18,737 bases of DNA from Erysipelotrichaceae bacterium UBA3379 (lineage in GTDB: Bacteria > Bacillota_I > Bacilli_A > Erysipelotrichales > Coprobacillaceae): positions 6,279 through 25,015 of the forward strand of contig DEPZ01000016.1 of assembly GCA_002359025.1 (NCBI GenBank). Reading direction: 5' to 3'. The position numbers and the translations under genes are program-made. The notes beneath the pieces were generated by a model. That model did no database searches. It saw only the letters and a list, made by a program, of their open reading frames with translations, and was not told where the DNA came from. Numbering within the stretch: the first letter of the stretch is position 1; each line of letters starts with the position of its first letter. Below, piece by piece: positions 7,126 to 14,389 of this stretch.

Positions 7126-7356
7126 ATGATGAATGCAATGCAAGAAAAGTTTTATCATTTTATGTTAGAATGTATAGATGATCATTATAAAGATGAAGCA
7201 AAAGCCCTGTTACAAGAAGGCTTTGATAGATAAGTGAATCAAACATTTACACAAGAGTATTTAAATGAGTATATGGAAAAGATGCTAACATATATTCAAC
7301 CGGAATATAGAGAAGAAGTTCAAAAAATCATGGTACAATTCTCTTCACATTTATAG
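7126..7356 (+). pseudogene. Small protein gene interrupted by an in-frame TAA stop
   Basis: From ATG 7126 (or ATG 7129; GGGG at 7117-7120 upstream) the frame reads 35 residues ending in LLQEGFDR, meets TAA at 7231-7233, then continues open in the same frame for 40 more codons to TAG 7354-7356. Both halves look like one acidic, helical protein: the first begins MMNAMQEKFYHFMLECIDDH, the second starts VNQTFTQEYLNEYMEKML and ends FSSHL. A single change from CAA or GAA would create the stop. I cannot name the family. Alternatives are two tiny genes, the second starting at GTG 7234 directly after the stop but with no good ribosome binding site, or a sequencing error. The retained promoter and frame argue that inactivation, if real, is recent. 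Confidence 0.6.
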
Positions 7357-7359
7357 AAC

Positions 7360-7390
7360 AAACCCCTAAAGTGAATGACTTCAGGGGTTT
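7360..7390. terminator. Hairpin terminator between the converging small gene and thioesterase gene
   Basis: AAACCCCTAAAGT (7360-7372) and ACTTCAGGGGTTT (7378-7390) pair over 12 of 13 positions around a GAATG loop. It sits between the TAG at 7356 (plus strand) and the thioesterase stop at 7396 (minus strand), so it probably serves both. Neither side has a long T run. Confidence 0.7.
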
Positions 7391-7395
7391 CATTC

Positions 7396-7806
7396 TTATT
7401 TATTTGAACACAAATCTTCTAAGACTTGATGAAATTCTGGGAATTGTTTTTTAAGAATAATAGGTCTACCTGCTTCGTTTAAGAAACAATGTTGACTTGT
7501 GCCATAAGCAACAATTTCATTATCAACACGCATTGTATATTCTAGCTCTAAACGTGTCCCTTTGTAATGGAGAACATGTGTTTCTATATCTATAATATCA
7601 GGAAATGTTGTAGATTTCTTATAGTCAACATGGACTTGAATAACTGGAGAAATGATACCCATTTCTTCTAGTTTGTCATAAGACCATCCAATATATTGAA
7701 GAAAATCAACACGTGCTTCTTCCATAAAGCGAATGTAATTAGAATGATGTGTGAATTTCATTTTATCTGTTTCATAGTATTGTACTTGATGTTTATATGT
7801 ATGCAT
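7396..7806 (-). CDS. Acyl-CoA thioesterase, YbgC/4HBT hotdog family
   Basis: A 136-residue single hotdog-fold protein of the 4-hydroxybenzoyl-CoA thioesterase type, which hydrolyses acyl-CoA (or acyl-ACP) thioesters in the cytoplasm. The family's N-terminal signature is clear: YYETDKMKFTHHSNYIRFME (residues 10-29), with D14 at the catalytic position and the long hotdog helix following (EEARVDFLQYIG). The usual central strands (PVIQVHVDYKKSTTFPD, about 54-70) are present. GAGGTGG at 7814-7820 is seven bases from ATG 7806. The physiological substrate cannot be told from sequence. Its neighbours on the same strand are not closely coupled, so it is probably monocistronic. Confidence 0.88.
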   Translation of the reverse strand: MHTYKHQVQYYETDKMKFTHHSNYIRFMEEARVDFLQYIGWSYDKLEEMGIISPVIQVHVDYKKSTTFPDIIDIETHVLHYKGTRLELEYTMRVDNEIVAYGTSQHCFLNEAGRPIILKKQFPEFHQVLEDLCSNK

Positions 7807-7882
7807 ATGTTAACCACCTCTCTTATATAAATCATAACATGAATATATATGAGTGAAAAGATTTTTTAAATTTTAGAAATTG

Positions 7883-7891
7883 TGGTAGAAT
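7883..7891 (+). promoter_or_regulatory. Possible extended -10 element for the oligoendopeptidase gene
   Basis: TGGTAGAAT (TGn plus TAGAAT at 7886-7891) lies 13 bases before the ribosome binding site AAGGGTG (7904-7910). The region upstream is T-rich without a clear -35 box. Confidence 0.4.
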
Positions 7892-7915
7892 TTATATAAA
7901 AGAAAGGGTGATGAT

Positions 7916-9661
7916 ATGGAAGGTCAATGGGATTTAGATAAATTATATCTATCTTTTCAAGATCAACAGTTTTTAAATGATATTGAATTATTAAAGAAAT
8001 ATATGACAAATTTTGAGGTTTATCCTACATTACAAAATAATGAAGAAAATCTTGTGAAGTATTTAAAAGAAGCCAATGCTTTTCATGATTTAATTGAGAA
8101 GTTATTTTCTTATGTGAATTTAATGATGAGTGCAAATACATTTGATCATGAGGCATTAAAGTATTCTTCGACTTTAGAAAGTCTATTAGCTTCTTTTGCG
8201 AGTACAGATGCATTGATTCAAAAGTGGATATCATCTTTTGATTTATCAAAGATGGAAGATACATATGTTAAAGAACATATGTATATCTTAGAAGAAATAC
8301 AAACACATCAAAAATATTTATTAGATGAAAAAAGTGAAGTTGTACTTGCGAATATGAAAACAACAGGCTCTTCATCTTGGTCTAAATACAAAGATCAACT
8401 TGTCTCAAGTATGACTGTAGATATTGATAATAAGACATATCCTTTAACTGAAGTTTTAAATATGGCTTATTCTAAAGATAAAGAAGTGAGAAAAAAAGCT
8501 TATGAAGCTGAAATAGCTTCTTATAAACAAGTAGAACAAGGTATCGCAAGTGCATTAAATGCTATTAAGGGTGAAAGTCTTATTGAAGCGAAGTTAAGAG
8601 GTTATTCTTCTGTTTTAGAAAGAACATTAATTGATTCAAGAATGACTCAAAAAACATTAGATGCATTATTAAATACAATCCAAAAAGCTTTGCCTATGTT
8701 TGAAAAGTATTTTCAAACAAAAGCCAAATATTTAGGATATACACATGGTTTACCATGGTATGATATGTATGCTCCTATTATTGAAGTCAAAAGTGAATAT
8801 CCTTATGAAAAAGGTTGTGACTTTGTTGTGAAACAATTCAGTTCTTTTTCTAAAAACTTAGGAGACTATGCACGCTATGCAATGGATCATCATTGGATTG
8901 ATGTCTATCCAAGAAGTGGTAAAGTAGGTGGTGCATTCTGTAATAATTTACATTGTATTGAAGAAAGTCGTTTCTTATTAAACTATGGTAATGATTTTAG
9001 TGATCTTATCACTTTAAGCCATGAGTTAGGGCACGGCTATCATGGACATTGCTTAAATAAAGAGTATGCTCTTAATGCATCTTATCCAATGCCTATAGCT
9101 GAAACAGCTTCTACTTTTAGTGAAACGATTGTCAAAAAAGCAGCATTAAAAGATGTCTCTGATGATGAAAAGATTATGATATTAGAAAACGAATTATCAG
9201 ATTGTGCGCAAGTTATCGTAGATATTTATTCACGTTTCTTATTTGAAAGTCGTCTTATAGAAAAACGCAAAGAAGGACCATTAAGTGTAGAGGAAATAAA
9301 AAACTTAATGTTAGAGTCTCAAAAAGAAGCTTATAGAAATGGATTGGATCATGAGTATTTACATCCATATATGTGGACATGGAAACCACACTACTATGAA
9401 GCAGATTATGCTTTCTATAATTTCCCTTATGCATTTGGTTTATTACTTGCGAAAGGGTTATATGCAATGTATTTAAAAGAAGGAGAAAGCTTTGCGAAAA
9501 AGTATGATTATTTCTTATCATTAACTGGAAAGATGTCTTTAGTTGATGTAGGAAAAAGTATAGGGATTGATTTAGAAGATGAGAAATTCTGGCAAAATTC
9601 TATAGATATGATTCAAGAAGATTTAAATATGTTTTATGACTTATTAGAAAAGCACAGCTAA
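7916..9661 (+). CDS. M3 family oligoendopeptidase (PepF-like)
   Basis: A cytoplasmic zinc metallopeptidase that cuts short peptides, as in lactococcal PepF. The 581 residues match the family (about 600). The zinc site HELGH is at 369-373 within SHELGHGYHGH, and the third ligand E396 lies in PIAETASTFSETI, the characteristic second motif. The N-terminus (WDLDKLY) and the substrate-region segment SGKVGGAFCNN (334-344) are also typical. AAGGGTG at 7904-7910 is five bases from ATG 7916. It appears monocistronic. The stop codon lies in the loop of its own terminator hairpin (9648-9673). Together with the aminopeptidase P upstream it suggests active use of imported peptides. Confidence 0.94.
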   Translation: MEGQWDLDKLYLSFQDQQFLNDIELLKKYMTNFEVYPTLQNNEENLVKYLKEANAFHDLIEKLFSYVNLMMSANTFDHEALKYSSTLESLLASFASTDALIQKWISSFDLSKMEDTYVKEHMYILEEIQTHQKYLLDEKSEVVLANMKTTGSSSWSKYKDQLVSSMTVDIDNKTYPLTEVLNMAYSKDKEVRKKAYEAEIASYKQVEQGIASALNAIKGESLIEAKLRGYSSVLERTLIDSRMTQKTLDALLNTIQKALPMFEKYFQTKAKYLGYTHGLPWYDMYAPIIEVKSEYPYEKGCDFVVKQFSSFSKNLGDYARYAMDHHWIDVYPRSGKVGGAFCNNLHCIEESRFLLNYGNDFSDLITLSHELGHGYHGHCLNKEYALNASYPMPIAETASTFSETIVKKAALKDVSDDEKIMILENELSDCAQVIVDIYSRFLFESRLIEKRKEGPLSVEEIKNLMLESQKEAYRNGLDHEYLHPYMWTWKPHYYEADYAFYNFPYAFGLLLAKGLYAMYLKEGESFAKKYDYFLSLTGKMSLVDVGKSIGIDLEDEKFWQNSIDMIQEDLNMFYDLLEKHS

Positions 9662-9673
9662 GGCTGTGTTTTT
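9648..9673 (+). terminator. Terminator overlapping the oligoendopeptidase stop codon
   Basis: AAAAGCACAGC (9648-9658) pairs with GCTGTGTTTTT (9663-9673) over 11 bp with one G-U, and the loop TAAG contains the stop codon TAA (9659-9661). The 5' arm therefore encodes the last residues of the enzyme. Confidence 0.85.
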
Positions 9674-9711
9674 CTAATATATGAAAAATATCCGTGATGG
9701 GATATGAATTA

Positions 9712-9720
9712 TGTTATAAT
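9712..9720 (+). promoter_or_regulatory. Extended -10 promoter for the 9739-11548 gene group
   Basis: TGTTATAAT is a perfect extended -10 box, ending 18 bases before ATG 9739. No -35 box is evident. The 5' leader would be only about 10 bases, containing the ribosome binding site GAGGTG (9727-9732). Confidence 0.65.
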
Positions 9721-9738
9721 AAACACGAGGTGTTTATG

Positions 9739-10359
9739 ATGAAGAATAAGAAGGTTCATATATTTTATTTGATTTGTATTTTTATTTATGTTGTGACTTT
9801 AATATATGCATTTAAAGTGAATTTTTTAGGAAAGTATTTTGGTATGACTTTTGTTGCTTGTGTCACGCCTTTTATTGTTCCTGCTATTGTTAAGCTATTA
9901 AAAGTGAAAGTGCCAACAGAATTTTATGTGATTAATATTGTTTTTGTTTATTTTGCAAGTCTTATAGGAAGCTGTTTGGGTGGTTATTCAACGCCTTATT
10001 ATGATAAATTTACGCATTGTGCAAGTGGTGTGGTGATTGCTGAAGTGATTTATATTGTATATAAGCATTTTATGCGTGAAGAAAAAAGAGAATGGGTTAT
10101 GTTTACTTTTGTGAATGCAGTGAATGCTTGTGTTGCATTATTATGGGAGTTTTATGAATATGTATTATTGGTTTTTTTTGATTATGATGCGATTAGAAAT
10201 GCTGCAATGGGGGTTCATGATTCAATGACAGATATGTTGGTTGCTGTTATAGGGGGTCTTGTATTAAGTATATACTTAATGAAATGTGATCAAAGTCCAA
10301 AGGAACATTTCTTTGTCGCTATCGAAAGAAAGATTCGTGAATTAAATAAAAAAGAGTAG
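9739..10359 (+). CDS. Integral membrane protein, YjdF/DUF2238-like
   Basis: A 206-residue protein with about five to six membrane spans: 7-25, 32-52, 62-80, 92-108, 118-146 and 160-180. Conserved polar residues lie in the pattern known from YjdF-like (DUF2238) proteins: YYDKFTHCASG (87-97), LLWEFYEY (134-141) and a terminal GVHDSMTDMLVAVIGG (158-173). The family has no established biochemical function. GAGGTG at 9727-9732 precedes two ATG codons, 9736 and 9739; the latter has the better spacing, and a GTG at 9694 would extend into the promoter. It is the first gene of a three-gene run with the EIIB-like protein (12 bases downstream) and the acetyltransferase. Confidence 0.8.
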   Translation: MKNKKVHIFYLICIFIYVVTLIYAFKVNFLGKYFGMTFVACVTPFIVPAIVKLLKVKVPTEFYVINIVFVYFASLIGSCLGGYSTPYYDKFTHCASGVVIAEVIYIVYKHFMREEKREWVMFTFVNAVNACVALLWEFYEYVLLVFFDYDAIRNAAMGVHDSMTDMLVAVIGGLVLSIYLMKCDQSPKEHFFVAIERKIRELNKKE

Positions 10360-10371
10360 AAGGTGATGATA

Positions 10372-10989
10372 ATGGACTTGTTTTTAAAGGATATACAAGT
10401 TGCGATATTTAGAAAGTGGGTTTATTATCAATTAAGTACTCATAAAGATATAAAAGTCGAATTCTATGATGAAAGAACATATAAGATCTATTATAGGGAT
10501 AAAGTTTCTCGATTTGTGGTGTGGCCTATAGGAATTATAGAAGAAGCTATATATCAAGGAGATGACTTATTATTTTATTTACATTATCAATTTCATGATT
10601 TCTATTTTGCAAGAGATTTGTTTGATAAGATGATGTATAAGCTATTAGAAGACTCTCCTGAAGTGAAAAATATTTTATTATGTTGTTCTGGAGGAATGAC
10701 AACTGGATATTTTGCTTTGCAACTAAATGATTACTGTGCAATGAATCATTTACCTTATCATATAGATGCAACTGCACAATATCAATTATTAAATGTATGT
10801 CAAGATTATGACTTAATCTTATTATCACCACAATTACGTTATCAAAGTATTGATATACAAACAAAAGCATCTTGTGATATATTAAATATAGAACCAAGAG
10901 TATTTGCATCTTATGATTGTCAAGCTATGATGCAAGTTATAGAAAACTATTTTCAAAGTGAGGTAAAGGATTGTGAGCGAAAAGGATAA
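10372..10989 (+). CDS. Orphan PTS EIIB (lactose/cellobiose)-like protein with an unrecognised N-terminal domain
   Basis: The C-terminal half (about 98-190) resembles phosphotransferase EIIB of the lactose/cellobiose type: NILLCCSGGMTTGYF, with C105 where the phosphorylated cysteine of ChbB sits (CSAGMST), and DLILLSPQLRYQ (147-158) matching the family's DVVLLGPQ strand. The N-terminal half (1-95), rich in aromatic and charged residues, is not a domain I know. No EIIA or EIIC is encoded nearby. It could be a phosphorylation sensor or a degenerate regulator that has lost a DNA-binding part. I start at ATG 10372 (ribosome binding site AAGGTGAT at 10360-10367); GTG 10363 and ATG 10366 lie inside that site. 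Its 3' end overlaps the acetyltransferase gene by 17 bases, so the two are translationally coupled. Confidence 0.75.
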   Translation: MDLFLKDIQVAIFRKWVYYQLSTHKDIKVEFYDERTYKIYYRDKVSRFVVWPIGIIEEAIYQGDDLLFYLHYQFHDFYFARDLFDKMMYKLLEDSPEVKNILLCCSGGMTTGYFALQLNDYCAMNHLPYHIDATAQYQLLNVCQDYDLILLSPQLRYQSIDIQTKASCDILNIEPRVFASYDCQAMMQVIENYFQSEVKDCERKG

Positions 10990-11548
10990 GATGTTACAGG
11001 GACATCTTTATCAATCTTATGATAAAGAATTATATAGGGATAGAGATATATGTAAGGGAATATTATATGAGTATAATCAATTGACTCCTTTAAAAAAGAA
11101 TGAAAGAGATTATATTTTAAAAAAATTATTAAATTGTAAGGGTGAATTATGTATTGAACAGCCATTTTATTGTCAATACGGATATAATATTACTATAGGA
11201 TATAATTTTTATAGTGATGTTAATTTAACAATACTTGATCAAAATACAGTTCATATTGGCAATAATGTCATATTAGGTCCAAATGTGAATATTTATACAT
11301 CATCCTATCCTTATAATGAAGTTCAACGTGCAAAAGGGATAGAATATACAAGACCTGTACATATTTATGATAATGTATGGATTGGTGGTAATGTAACAAT
11401 ATTACCTGGTGTAAAGATTAATAAAGGAGCAATTATTGGTGCAGGAAGTGTTGTCACACATGATATTCCTCCTTATGTCATTGCAGCAGGGAATCCTTGT
11501 CAGGTTATTCGTTCTATTAATAAAGAAGATGTGCAGAAAGTATGGTAA
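10973..11548 (+). CDS. Maltose/galactoside O-acetyltransferase-type hexapeptide acetyltransferase
   Basis: A left-handed beta-helix acetyltransferase of the Maa/LacA/NodL group, which moves an acetyl group from acetyl-CoA to a sugar hydroxyl. The N-terminal Maa signature SEKDKMLQGHLYQSYDKEL (2-20) is followed by hexapeptide repeats (about 70-170) including HIGNNVILGPNVNIYT, VWIGGNVTILPGV and GAIIGAGSVVTHDIP, then the closing AAGNPCQVIR. The usual catalytic His of the family falls in a segment that here reads YTSSYPYNEVQRA, where most members have a HP pair; I see TSSYPYN instead, so catalysis deserves a check. The GTG start at 10973 is chosen because homologues begin with this motif; ATG 10991 would remove it. 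It is the last gene of its run, ending at a bidirectional terminator. Confidence 0.88.
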   Translation: MSEKDKMLQGHLYQSYDKELYRDRDICKGILYEYNQLTPLKKNERDYILKKLLNCKGELCIEQPFYCQYGYNITIGYNFYSDVNLTILDQNTVHIGNNVILGPNVNIYTSSYPYNEVQRAKGIEYTRPVHIYDNVWIGGNVTILPGVKINKGAIIGAGSVVTHDIPPYVIAAGNPCQVIRSINKEDVQKVW

Positions 11549-11549
11549 T

Positions 11550-11582
11550 AAAAAAAGATAGATTTTGTGTCTATCTTTTTTT
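11550..11582. terminator. Bidirectional terminator between the acetyltransferase and chbG
   Basis: Seven A (11550-11556), GATAGA, loop TTTTGTG, TCTATC and seven T (11576-11582) form a symmetrical 13-bp hairpin working in both directions. It overlaps the last codons and TAG stop of the minus-strand deacetylase gene (11571-11573) and begins one base after the acetyltransferase stop. Confidence 0.9.
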
Positions 11583-12311
11583 GATATCAGAGAAATTAAT
11601 AAGTTCAATGTGATTGTCTTTAATATATGAAGCAAGTTCATTAGATAAAATTAAATCTAATTCTTTCATACGTGGTAATCCATAACTTGTCATATCATAT
11701 AATCTTTGATCGATAAGTGCAGGATGACACATAAATTCAAGGATATCTTCATCAACATCTAATACTTTTTTTACATAATCTATATTGGCATCATCACCAT
11801 ACATACCATCATGAACACGTGCGTATTCATAAGTATCTAAGACTTGTTCTCTTTGACGCATTGGTAAATCATATTCTTGGGCAAGTCTTTTTGCTACATC
11901 TATATGCCAAGGTAAAAGGTGTACATGATGATGTGAGTCAATATGAGTTGGTTTATGACCAGCAACTTCAATAAATTTTTCAATTTGAGCTTTCCATTCT
12001 GTATAAAGCTCTTCAGGATCAGCATGTGGTTTTCTATCAGGGTAATTTTTAGGGCGAATAAAGTTTCCATTTTCATCAGTATATGATGTGGCACCATCAA
12101 CTAATGGTCTACCAACAGTTAAAACAAGATGAATACCGACTCCTAGATCAGGATATTTTTTTGCTTCTTCTAATGCAAATTTAGCATAAGGCATATTCAT
12201 CATACAAGTTGTAGAAGTTAACACTCCTTTAGCGTGTGCAAGTAAAATACCAATAGTATTTCCTTGTGTCATACCAAAATCATCAGCATTAATAATCAGT
12301 TTTTTAATCAT
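11571..12311 (-). CDS. ChbG/YdjC family carbohydrate deacetylase
   Basis: Members of this family (PF04794) remove the N-acetyl group from chito-oligosaccharides or their 6-phosphates in the cytoplasm, as ChbG does in chitobiose use. The 246 residues are full length. The metal and catalytic motifs are visible: INADDFGMTQG (7-17, with D10/D11), VGIHLVLT (58-65, H61) and THIDSHHHVH (122-131), plus CHPALID (195-201) near the end. AAGGAGG lies about nine bases before ATG 12311, and a TATAAT box on the minus strand lies at 12334-12339. The C-terminus (SDIKKR) is encoded within a bidirectional terminator. No chitobiose PTS or N-acetylglucosamine genes are next to it, so the substrate is open. Confidence 0.92.
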   Translation of the reverse strand: MIKKLIINADDFGMTQGNTIGILLAHAKGVLTSTTCMMNMPYAKFALEEAKKYPDLGVGIHLVLTVGRPLVDGATSYTDENGNFIRPKNYPDRKPHADPEELYTEWKAQIEKFIEVAGHKPTHIDSHHHVHLLPWHIDVAKRLAQEYDLPMRQREQVLDTYEYARVHDGMYGDDANIDYVKKVLDVDEDILEFMCHPALIDQRLYDMTSYGLPRMKELDLILSNELASYIKDNHIELINFSDIKKR

Positions 12312-12333
12312 ATAAAAAATCCTCCTTATTTAT

Positions 12334-12339
12334 ATTATA
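12334..12339 (-). promoter_or_regulatory. Probable -10 box for the deacetylase gene
   Basis: TATAAT reads on the minus strand at 12339-12334, about 10 bases before the AAGGAGG ribosome binding site. No convincing -35 box was found. Confidence 0.45.
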
Positions 12340-12391
12340 ACGTCTTCTTGTATGAGAGTGTTTATTTTTTCATAAAATAAAAATTATATCT

Positions 12392-12419
12392 TTTAACCCA
12401 TATCTTTTTGCATTATAAT
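12392..12419 (+). promoter_or_regulatory. Probable promoter of the aroE-rdgB-trmL operon
   Basis: TTTAAC (12392-12397), a 16-base spacer and a perfect TATAAT (12414-12419) precede the ribosome binding site AGGGGTGAT (12430-12438) and ATG 12441. It fires away from the divergent deacetylase promoter. Confidence 0.5.
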
Positions 12420-12440
12420 GATTAAGCGAGGGGTGATAGT

Positions 12441-13295
12441 ATGACAAACCAGATAACTGGATATACCGGATTATATGGAATCGTTGCAAATCCTATTAAA
12501 CATTCTTTTTCTCCAATGATGCATAATACAGCATTTAAAGCATTGGGAATTGATGATGTTTATTTGGCATTTGAAGTAGAACAAGATCAATTAGAGAACT
12601 TTATTATAAGTGTAAAAACATTAAATATGAAAGGATTTAATGTTTCAATGCCTTATAAATTAAAAATTATAGATTATTTAGATGAACTAACTCAAGAAGC
12701 TAAACTATGTCAATCAGTTAATACTGTTAAATATGAAAATGGGAAATTAATTGGACATATTAGTGATGGAAAAGGATTTTTTCTTGCTTGTCATCAAAAA
12801 GGATGGAATATAGAAAATCAAAAGATTGTGATATTAGGTGCAGGGGGAGCTTCTAGAGCAATAATTGTAGAAGCGGCTTTACAACATGCTAAAGAAATTA
12901 TTGTTTATAATAGAAGTGATAAACCATTTATAAGAGAATTAAATGAACAATTTGATACACCTATACACTTAAAACCATTAAGTGATTTACAATCACTTAA
13001 AGAAGATTTAAAAGATACATATTTATTAATACAAACAACCAATGTAGGAATGGAACCTCATAGTCATGAGTGCTTAATACCAGATGAGTCATACTTGCCA
13101 AAAACATTGAAAGTTGCAGATATTATATATAAACCAGCAATGACGCAATTACTCAAACTAGCTAAAAATAAAGGTTTAGAATATATGAATGGGGAAGGTA
13201 TGATTTTATATCAAGGGGCTGTTTCTTTTGAGTTTTGGACAAATCAAAAGATGCCTATTCAAGAAGTTAAAAAAGCTTTAAATATGGAGGGTTAA
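12441..13295 (+). CDS. aroE: Shikimate dehydrogenase family protein (AroE/YdiB-like)
   Basis: AroE reduces 3-dehydroshikimate to shikimate with NADPH in the common aromatic pathway. The 284 residues show the substrate-binding HSFSP (21-25), catalytic lysine K73 in NVSMPYK, N94 in SVNTV, D109, and the nucleotide-binding loop GAGGAS (133-138), ending with the family's GEGMILYQG. Two motifs differ from textbook AroE: NVSMP instead of NVTxP, and HISDG instead of the usual NTDG. The SMP form recalls the quinate/shikimate dehydrogenase YdiB, so the exact substrate is less certain. No other aro gene is nearby. It heads a tight operon, ending one base before rdgB, whose ribosome binding site lies in its last codons. 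Confidence 0.85.
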   Translation: MTNQITGYTGLYGIVANPIKHSFSPMMHNTAFKALGIDDVYLAFEVEQDQLENFIISVKTLNMKGFNVSMPYKLKIIDYLDELTQEAKLCQSVNTVKYENGKLIGHISDGKGFFLACHQKGWNIENQKIVILGAGGASRAIIVEAALQHAKEIIVYNRSDKPFIRELNEQFDTPIHLKPLSDLQSLKEDLKDTYLLIQTTNVGMEPHSHECLIPDESYLPKTLKVADIIYKPAMTQLLKLAKNKGLEYMNGEGMILYQGAVSFEFWTNQKMPIQEVKKALNMEG

Positions 13296-13296
13296 A

Positions 13297-13881
13297 ATGA
13301 AAGAAATTGTTGTTGCTTCTACTAATGAAGGAAAGATTAAAGAAATTAAAGCAATGTTAGATGAAATAGGAATAGAAGTCAAATCTTTAAAAGATGTCTT
13401 TGACCAAGAAATAGATATAGAAGAAAATGGAAAAACATTTAAAGAAAATGCATTCATTAAAGCCAAAACGATTTGTGATATGATTCATAAACCTGTACTT
13501 GCAGATGATTCTGGCTTAGAAGTAGATGCATTAGATGGGGCTCCAGGTATTTATTCAGCTAGATTTATGGGACATGATACAAGTTATGATATTAAGAATC
13601 AATATATTATAGATGCCGTTAAAGGGAAAGAAAGAACAGCACGATTTGTATGTGCAATGGCTTTATGTATTCCTGATGAAGAACCAATATTAATAGAAGA
13701 ATATTTTAATGGTGAGATTAATGATAAAATAGAAGGGGAAAATGGGTTTGGATATGATCCTATATTTTATGTACCGGAATTACATAAAACTTCTGCTTCT
13801 CTTACATTAGAAGAGAAAAATCAATATTCACATCGTGCCAAAGCACTTAAAAAATTATATGAAATATTAAAGGAGGAATAA
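13297..13881 (+). CDS. rdgB: XTP/dITP diphosphohydrolase (RdgB/HAM1 family)
   Basis: This enzyme hydrolyses non-canonical purine triphosphates (dITP, XTP, ITP) to monophosphates, keeping them out of DNA and RNA. The 194 residues are of family length with all hallmark motifs: ASTNEGK (7-13, nucleotide binding), LADDSGLEVDAL (68-79, catalytic Asp), GFGYDPIF (150-157) and SHRAKAL (178-184). GGAGGG at 13286-13291 is five bases before ATG 13297, one base after the aroE stop. trmL begins one base after its stop, so the three genes are transcribed together. The genes serve different pathways, so the grouping does not point to one process. Confidence 0.96.
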   Translation: MKEIVVASTNEGKIKEIKAMLDEIGIEVKSLKDVFDQEIDIEENGKTFKENAFIKAKTICDMIHKPVLADDSGLEVDALDGAPGIYSARFMGHDTSYDIKNQYIIDAVKGKERTARFVCAMALCIPDEEPILIEEYFNGEINDKIEGENGFGYDPIFYVPELHKTSASLTLEEKNQYSHRAKALKKLYEILKEE

Positions 13882-13882
13882 A

Positions 13883-14389
13883 ATGAATCATATTGTATTA
13901 GTACATCCAGCAATACCACAAAACACTGGAAATATTATGAGAACTTGTGTAGCAACACATTCTAAATTACATATTATTAAACCAATGGGATTTTCATTAG
14001 ATGATAAACATATGAAAAGAGCAGGTTTAGATTATATTAAAGATTTAGATATGGAAATATATGAAAACTTTGAAGATTTCTTATCTAAGAATGATGGAGA
14101 TTTCCATTTCTTTACAAGATATTCTAAAATCTGTTATACAGATCAAAGCTATGTGTCTTCTAAAGACCAATATATATTTTTTGGACATGAACATGATGGT
14201 ATACCACATGATATATTAAAACATTATATTGATAAATGTGTACGTATTCCTATGGAGGCTAGTGCACGTAGTTTGAATTTATCTAATTGTGTTGCTATTG
14301 GAATATATGAGGTTTTACGTCAACAAAATTATCCAAAACTATCTAAGGTAGAGGTCCAAAAAGGTGAAGACTTTATTTACAATGAGTAG
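13883..14389 (+). CDS. trmL: tRNA (cytidine(34)-2'-O)-methyltransferase
   Basis: TrmL is a small SPOUT methyltransferase that 2'-O-methylates position 34 of certain leucine tRNAs using S-adenosylmethionine. The 168 residues show the full pattern: N-terminal LVHPAIPQNTGNIMRTC (6-22), the central FGHEHDGIP, and the knot-forming IPMEASARSLNLSNCVAIGIYEVLRQ near the C-terminus. The glycine-rich loop reads GHEHDGIP where most members have GxExxGLP, a small deviation. AGGAGG in the end of rdgB (13871-13876) lies six bases before the ATG. The 3' end overlaps the following membrane protein gene by eight bases if that starts at 14382. Confidence 0.95.
   Translation: MNHIVLVHPAIPQNTGNIMRTCVATHSKLHIIKPMGFSLDDKHMKRAGLDYIKDLDMEIYENFEDFLSKNDGDFHFFTRYSKICYTDQSYVSSKDQYIFFGHEHDGIPHDILKHYIDKCVRIPMEASARSLNLSNCVAIGIYEVLRQQNYPKLSKVEVQKGEDFIYNE

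Noticed and set aside
7234..7356. Independent gene starting at GTG 7234 after the internal stop
   Set aside because: There is no ribosome binding site at correct spacing, and the frame is the same as that of the first half, so one interrupted gene is simpler.
9694..9738. Longer N-terminus for the YjdF-like protein from GTG 9694
   Set aside because: The extension would run through the extended -10 box and has no ribosome binding site; it is also hydrophilic and unlike a family N-terminus.
11900..12100. Second minus-strand frame within the deacetylase gene
   Set aside because: It is an overlapping alternative frame of a complete chbG gene with no start signal.
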